The notes beneath the pieces were generated by a model. That model was not told where the DNA came from. It did not search any database and saw only the letters and a list, made by a program, of their open reading frames with translations. A stretch of DNA of 9,813 nucleotides from assembly GCA_958438185.1 (NCBI GenBank), contig CAUBQU010000031.1, positions 1-9,813 of the forward strand, read 5' to 3'. The position numbers and the translations under genes were made by a program. The stretch is from an uncultured Oscillospiraceae bacterium. GTDB lineage: Bacteria > Bacillota > Clostridia > Oscillospirales > Oscillospiraceae. Below, one piece after another: positions 6,600-9,813 of this stretch; the stretch's first letter is position 1, and the number at the start of each line of letters is the position of its first letter.

Positions 6600-7324
6600 A
6601 CGATCTCCTCCTTTTCCAGCACCGGGCCGTCCCGGCAGATGCGCTTGTTGCCGTATTTCGTCTTGCAGCTGCAGCCCATGCAGGCGCCGAAGCCGCAGCC
6701 CATCCGCTCTTCAAAGCTGAACTGGCCGCTGGTCTGCGCCGCCTGGTCAACCGCCCGGAACATGGGCATGGGGCCGCAGGTATAGAAGTAGGAGTAGGGA
6801 AGGCCTGCCATGGCGTCCGTCACAAAGCCGCGGATGCCATAGGAGCCGTCCGCCGTCGTTACCCGGACGGGGACGCCCAGGGCGGCAAATTCCGCCTCCA
6901 GGAAGATTTCCTTTTTCGTATTGAACCCGAGGATGACCGTCGGCCGCTTGCCCTCCCGCAGCAGCTGCTTGCACAGCCCATACAGGGGCGGGATGCCGAC
7001 GCCGCCGCCGATGAGCAGGGGAGCCGCGCCGCTTTTGGTGGTATCGTAGCCGTTGCCGAGGCCCGTCAGGGCGTCCAGCCTGGCGCCGGGGGCGAGCTTC
7101 GTCATGTGCAGCGTCCCTTCGCCGACGGTTTTGTAAATGATGGTCAGGCTTGTGTCATCCCAATCGTGGATGGAGATCGGCCGCCGGAGATAGAACCCGT
7201 CGAGCTGCAGGTTGAGAAACTGCCCCGGGGCGGTGATGTCTGATGTGTCGCCCTCCAGCACCATCCGCCAGACCTGGGGGGTCAGCGGTGTGTTGGAATG
7301 CACGGTGAGCGTTTGCTGCTTCAT
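6593..7324 (-). CDS. pyrK: Dihydroorotate dehydrogenase electron transfer subunit (FAD, 2Fe-2S)
   Basis: This 243-residue protein passes electrons from the PyrD FMN through a 2Fe-2S cluster and FAD to NAD+. Domains in order: a FAD-binding barrel with RRPISI (47-52) and VGEGT (67-71); a nucleotide-binding half starting at LLIGGGVGIPPL (103-114) and including YTCGPMPMF (181-189); and a C-terminal cluster domain. The cluster ligands are Cys210, Cys215, Cys218 and Cys230 in MGCGFGACMGCSC...RICRDGPVL. The last spacing is shorter than I recall for Lactococcus PyrK (12 versus 15), a loop-length difference. The start overlaps the pyrC stop in an ATGA junction, with GGAGG about 10 nt upstream. Confidence 0.95.
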   Translation of the reverse strand: MKQQTLTVHSNTPLTPQVWRMVLEGDTSDITAPGQFLNLQLDGFYLRRPISIHDWDDTSLTIIYKTVGEGTLHMTKLAPGARLDALTGLGNGYDTTKSGAAPLLIGGGVGIPPLYGLCKQLLREGKRPTVILGFNTKKEIFLEAEFAALGVPVRVTTADGSYGIRGFVTDAMAGLPYSYFYTCGPMPMFRAVDQAAQTSGQFSFEERMGCGFGACMGCSCKTKYGNKRICRDGPVLEKEEIVW

Positions 7325-8604
7325 TCTGGCGCTTCCTCCTTATCATCTTGCGTGCCTGACAGCTGCTGCCAGGCCGGGTCTTCCCAGGCGGCGCGGCCGC
7401 CGACGGTGGTGCGCAGGCACTTGCCGTAGACGCGCCAACCGGCAAAGGGCGTGCTGCGGCCCTGGGAGCAGAAGTCCGCCGGGTCGATGGTCCAGGCCTG
7501 GGAGAGGTCGAAGACAGTCCAGTCCTGCGCGTTCTGCACCAGGCCGAAGCGCTGCCGGGGCTTGTCGGTCAGCAGAGCCACCAGCTGCGCCAGGGGCAGG
7601 ATGCCGGGCTGGACCAGCTTTGTGTAGAGAACGGGGAAGGCCGTCTCCAGCCCGACGATGCCGTTCAGGCTCCCGGCAAGGCCGCCGGATTTTTCCTGGG
7701 CGCTGTGGGGCGCGTGGTCCGTCGCGATCATGTCGATCGTCCCGTCGCGCAGGCCGGCAAGTAGGGCCGCCCGGTCGTCGGGGCTGCGCAGGGGTGGGTT
7801 CATTTTGAAGCGCCCGTCCTCCTGGAGCATCGTCTCGTCCAGGACCAGGTAGTGGGGCGCGGTCTCGCAGGTGACATCGACGCCGCTGGCCTTGGCCTGG
7901 CGGATGAGCTCGACGCTCTCGCGGCAGGAGATATGGCAGACATGGTAGCCGCAGCCCGTCTCGGTGGCAAGCTCCAGGTCCCGGGCGATGGGGCCCCATT
8001 CGCTCTGGCTGCAAATGCCCTTGTGCCCATGGGCCTTGGCGTAAGCGCCGTCGTGAATATAGCCGCCGTGGAGCAGGCTGTTGTCCTCGCAGTGAGCGGC
8101 GATGAGCTTGCCCAGATCCTTGGCCCGCAGCATCGCCTCCCGCATCATCGCCCGGTCCTGCACGCCCCGGCCGTCGTCCGAAAAGGCCAGGACATGGGGC
8201 GCAAGCTCGGAAAGCGCAGCAAGCTGCTTGCCCTGCTCGCCCATGGTGATGGCCCCGTAGGGGTGAACATGGCACACGGCGCTGCGGTCGATGGCATCAA
8301 GCTGCGGCTGCAGATGCGCCAGCGTATCCGGTACCGGGTCCAGATTTGGCATCGCGCCGACGTCGGTATACCCGCCGTGGGCCGCGGCCCGGGTGCCGGA
8401 GGCGATCGTCTCTTTATAAGAAAAACCTGGCTCCCGCAGATGGACATGCACATCAGCAAAGCCAGGAAATAAATAACAATGATGCAATTCTTCAGCAGCG
8501 CCCGCGCCGTTAGAAACACGGATACTGCCGCCGGAAAAAGAGACTGCCTTACGTTTGATCTTGCCGTCTTCGTAGACGTTCAGTTCTCTCAGTAAATCGC
8601 GCAA
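7321..8604 (-). CDS. pyrC: Dihydroorotase, class I type
   Basis: This zinc amidohydrolase (EC 3.5.2.3) cyclises carbamoyl-aspartate to dihydroorotate. The 427 residues fit class I (Bacillus-type) enzymes, not the ~350-residue E. coli type. Metal and catalytic residues are visible: HVH (His53, His55) with Arg57 in HVHLREPG, FSDDG (141-145) holding the Asp that bridges the metals in class I enzymes, His171 in HCED, His224 in CHIS and Asp296 in TDHAPH. Their completeness argues for an active enzyme rather than a PyrC-like pseudo-subunit. The start is a TTG at 8604 chosen for GAGGAGGG 6-7 nt upstream; no in-frame ATG precedes the HVH motif in a better position. It is the first gene of the pyr operon. 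The last ~20 residues are low-complexity and charged. Confidence 0.95.
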   Translation of the reverse strand: MRDLLRELNVYEDGKIKRKAVSFSGGSIRVSNGAGAAEELHHCYLFPGFADVHVHLREPGFSYKETIASGTRAAAHGGYTDVGAMPNLDPVPDTLAHLQPQLDAIDRSAVCHVHPYGAITMGEQGKQLAALSELAPHVLAFSDDGRGVQDRAMMREAMLRAKDLGKLIAAHCEDNSLLHGGYIHDGAYAKAHGHKGICSQSEWGPIARDLELATETGCGYHVCHISCRESVELIRQAKASGVDVTCETAPHYLVLDETMLQEDGRFKMNPPLRSPDDRAALLAGLRDGTIDMIATDHAPHSAQEKSGGLAGSLNGIVGLETAFPVLYTKLVQPGILPLAQLVALLTDKPRQRFGLVQNAQDWTVFDLSQAWTIDPADFCSQGRSTPFAGWRVYGKCLRTTVGGRAAWEDPAWQQLSGTQDDKEEAPE

Positions 8605-8687
8605 GGGAAACCCTCCTCAAAATGAAAGCCCTGCAGAAAAGACAGGGCGTACAGCCAAGGCTGCGGTTCGATCGGCTTAGTTATCTT
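8605..8687 (-). promoter_or_regulatory. pyr operon 5' leader with terminator-like hairpin (possible attenuator)
   Basis: The leader carries a small CAGC-CTTG-GCTG hairpin (8663-8652), then a 6-bp GCCCTG/CAGGGC stem with a pyrimidine-rich 9-nt loop (8648-8628), followed by TTTCATTTT and the ribosome binding site GAGGAGGG (8618-8611). The hairpin plus broken T-tract looks like a weak intrinsic terminator. An upstream AAGCC (8678-8674) could pair with GGCTT (8630-8626) and oppose it. There is no ATG for a leader peptide, and I do not see the PyrR-binding consensus. Attenuation is an inference. Confidence 0.45.
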
Positions 8688-8691
8688 GCAC

Positions 8692-8720
8692 AGTATAGCA
8701 TTGGAAGCGGGATTTGTCAA
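8692..8720 (-). promoter_or_regulatory. Promoter of the pyr operon
   Basis: On the minus strand, consensus TTGACA (8720-8715) and TATACT (8697-8692) are separated by exactly 17 bp, with TGC before the -10 making an extended -10. Upstream lie two A6 tracts 11 bp apart (8740-8735 and 8729-8724), a plausible UP element. Transcription should start near 8685-8687, giving a leader of about 80 nt before pyrC. Confidence 0.9.
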
Positions 8721-8751
8721 ATGTTTTTTACTGCTTTTTTGGAGGAAATTT

Positions 8752-8787
8752 CCGGGGGGCGGGCGCGTGGACGCGGCCCGGCCCCGG
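8752..8787 (-). terminator. GC-rich hairpin after proC (weak terminator candidate)
   Basis: An interrupted stem can form: CCGGGG, GGG and CGCG pair with CGCG, CCC and CCCCGG around a TCCA loop, with small internal bulges. It begins 7 nt after the proC stop. On the minus strand AAATTTCC follows rather than a U-run, so it is not a canonical terminator; it may separate proC from the pyr promoter or protect the proC mRNA end. Confidence 0.4.
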
Positions 8788-8794
8788 GAGGATT

Positions 8795-9586
8795 TTATTT
8801 TAGCTGCTTTGTCTTTTCAAATGCGGCCTGGACGGCGTCCATGACGGCGCTGCGGAATGCGGCGCGCTCCAGCGCGTGGACCCCGGCAATGGTGCTGCCA
8901 CCGGGGCTGCAGACGGCGTCTTTTAACGCGCCGGGGTGCTGGCCCGTCTTCTGCAGCAGCTGCGCTGCACCGAGGACGGTCTGGGCCGCGTACTGCTGCG
9001 CCTTGCCCCGGGGCAGGCCGCAGGCGACGCCACCGTCGGCCATCGCTTCCAAAAACAGATAGACGAACGCAGGACCGCAGCCGGAGACGGCGCTCCCGGC
9101 GTCCATCAGCCGCTCCTCCAGGCAGTCAAAGGCCCCGGCATGGTGCATCGCGGCCAAAAACTCGTCCCGCTGCGCCGCTGTGACATTGCCGCTGCAGCAG
9201 TAGAGAATCATCCCCGCGCCGACGGCGGCCGGGGTATTGGGCATGATGCGGATAACGGGGTAAGCCCCGCCCGCCATGGCCTGTACTTCCGCGATCGTCA
9301 CGCCGCTTGCCATGGAGACAAGGACGAAATCCTGCGGCCTTGTCTGAAGAACCGGCGCCAGGGGCGCAAGAACGCTTTCCAGGAGATTCGGCTTGACGCC
9401 CAGGAAAATATACTGGCACTGGGCCGCCACTTCCTCATTGTTCTGAACGCTACCGCCGACTTCCGCCGCCAGCGCCTCAGCCTTGGCCGGGGTGCGGTTT
9501 GCCAAGGCAATGCTGCGCTCCTGCTTTGCCAGCGCCCGGACCAGGGCCCCGGCCATATTGCCCGTCCCGATAAATCCAAATTTCAT
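8795..9586 (-). CDS. proC: Pyrroline-5-carboxylate reductase
   Basis: This enzyme (EC 1.5.1.2) reduces pyrroline-5-carboxylate to L-proline with NAD(P)H. The 263 residues are normal length. The N-terminal Rossmann motif GFIGTGNMAGAL is at 4-15, VKPN at 64-67, MPNTPAAVGAG at 115-125, and the C-terminal signature runs from SGCGPAF (168-174) to AVCSPGGSTIAGVHALE (224-240), which holds the substrate-binding loop. The ATG at 9586 has AGGAG 6 nt upstream and follows the proA stop by 11 nt, so proA and proC are co-transcribed. The promoter is outside the window. Confidence 0.97.
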   Translation of the reverse strand: MKFGFIGTGNMAGALVRALAKQERSIALANRTPAKAEALAAEVGGSVQNNEEVAAQCQYIFLGVKPNLLESVLAPLAPVLQTRPQDFVLVSMASGVTIAEVQAMAGGAYPVIRIMPNTPAAVGAGMILYCCSGNVTAAQRDEFLAAMHHAGAFDCLEERLMDAGSAVSGCGPAFVYLFLEAMADGGVACGLPRGKAQQYAAQTVLGAAQLLQKTGQHPGALKDAVCSPGGSTIAGVHALERAAFRSAVMDAVQAAFEKTKQLK

Positions 9587-9597
9587 AAGCTGCTCCT

Positions 9598-9813
9598 TCA
9601 GCGAATCTGCCCGCTGCCGCGGACAATATATTTATAAGTCGTCAGCTCCTCCAGGCCCATGGGGCCTCGGGCGTGGAGCTTCTGGGTGGAGATGCCCATC
9701 TCGCAGCCGAGGCCGAACTCGCCGCCGTCGGTAAAGCGGGTGGAGGCGTTGACATAGACGGCTGCGCTGTCGACCAGCGTCGTGAATTTCTCCGCGCTGG
9801 CTGGGTCCTGGGT
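9598..9813 (-). CDS. proA: Gamma-glutamyl phosphate reductase, C-terminal part (5' end outside window)
   Basis: The last 71 codons of proA, ending in TGA at 9600-9598. The enzyme (EC 1.2.1.41) reduces gamma-glutamyl phosphate to glutamate semialdehyde, the step before the spontaneous cyclisation to the ProC substrate. The fragment contains the highly conserved C-terminal block [18 protein letters not shown], then [19 protein letters not shown] and a [10 protein letters not shown] end, all typical of ProA. The catalytic cysteine lies upstream, outside the window. proB is probably further upstream but cannot be seen. Confidence 0.96.
   Translation of the reverse strand, partial: TQDPASAEKFTTLVDSAAVYVNASTRFTDGGEFGLGCEMGISTQKLHARGPMGLEELTTYKYIVRGSGQIR

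Noticed and set aside
8605..8690. PyrR-binding anti-antiterminator in the pyr leader
   Set aside because: The conserved purine-rich PyrR loop consensus was not found in the leader.
8936..9637. 233-residue plus-strand open frame opposite proC and proA
   Set aside because: It runs antisense through two conserved proline genes and shows no domain or start signal.

Overview
The window looks like chromosomal DNA from a GC-rich member of the Firmicutes, most likely a Clostridia/Oscillospiraceae-type anaerobe. The reasons are MutS2, a PyrD class IB/PyrK dihydroorotate dehydrogenase, a PyrB/PyrI aspartate transcarbamoylase pair, strong AGGAGG-type ribosome binding sites and TTGACA/TATAAT promoters. 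Genus cannot be set from sequence reading alone. No rRNA, tRNA, CRISPR array, transposase or phage gene was seen.

Layout. Positions 3-461 (+) hold the 3' end of mutS2, ending in its Smr nuclease domain. A short promoter region (462-601) follows, with an inverted repeat around the -35 box and a GC-rich leader hairpin. It leads into a two-gene (+) transcription unit of G3E/COG0523-type P-loop GTPases. The first (602-1744) is a canonical CobW-like metallochaperone with a large His/Cys-rich metal-binding insert. The second (1756-2691) is a divergent GTPase without the CxCC metal motif; its C-terminus resembles the C-terminal domain of the DUF1980/YcgQ (TIGR03943) permease-associated family. This unit ends at a perfect 14-bp terminator hairpin. 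Beyond it lies a 280-bp convergent gap packed with five strong palindromes.

On the minus strand, positions 8604-2972 hold a tightly packed seven-gene pyrimidine operon, in transcription order pyrC-pyrK-pyrD-pyrF-pyrE-pyrB-pyrI. It encodes every step from carbamoyl phosphate plus aspartate to UMP. Four junctions overlap (ATGA type, or 7-8 nt), one gap is 3 nt and one is 46 nt. A near-consensus extended -10 promoter drives it, followed by a leader of about 80 nt with a terminator-like hairpin just before the pyrC ribosome binding site. carAB and pyrR are not in the window.

Upstream on the minus strand, proC (9586-8795) follows the 3' end of proA (9813-9598). Together they are part of a proline biosynthesis operon whose promoter lies outside the window.

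Most of the window is ordinary housekeeping metabolism. The parts worth a second look are the GTPase pair, above all the GTPase/YcgQ-like fusion, then the palindrome cluster in the convergent gap and the unassigned pyr leader structure. Domain assignments come from motif recognition by eye; no database search was run.
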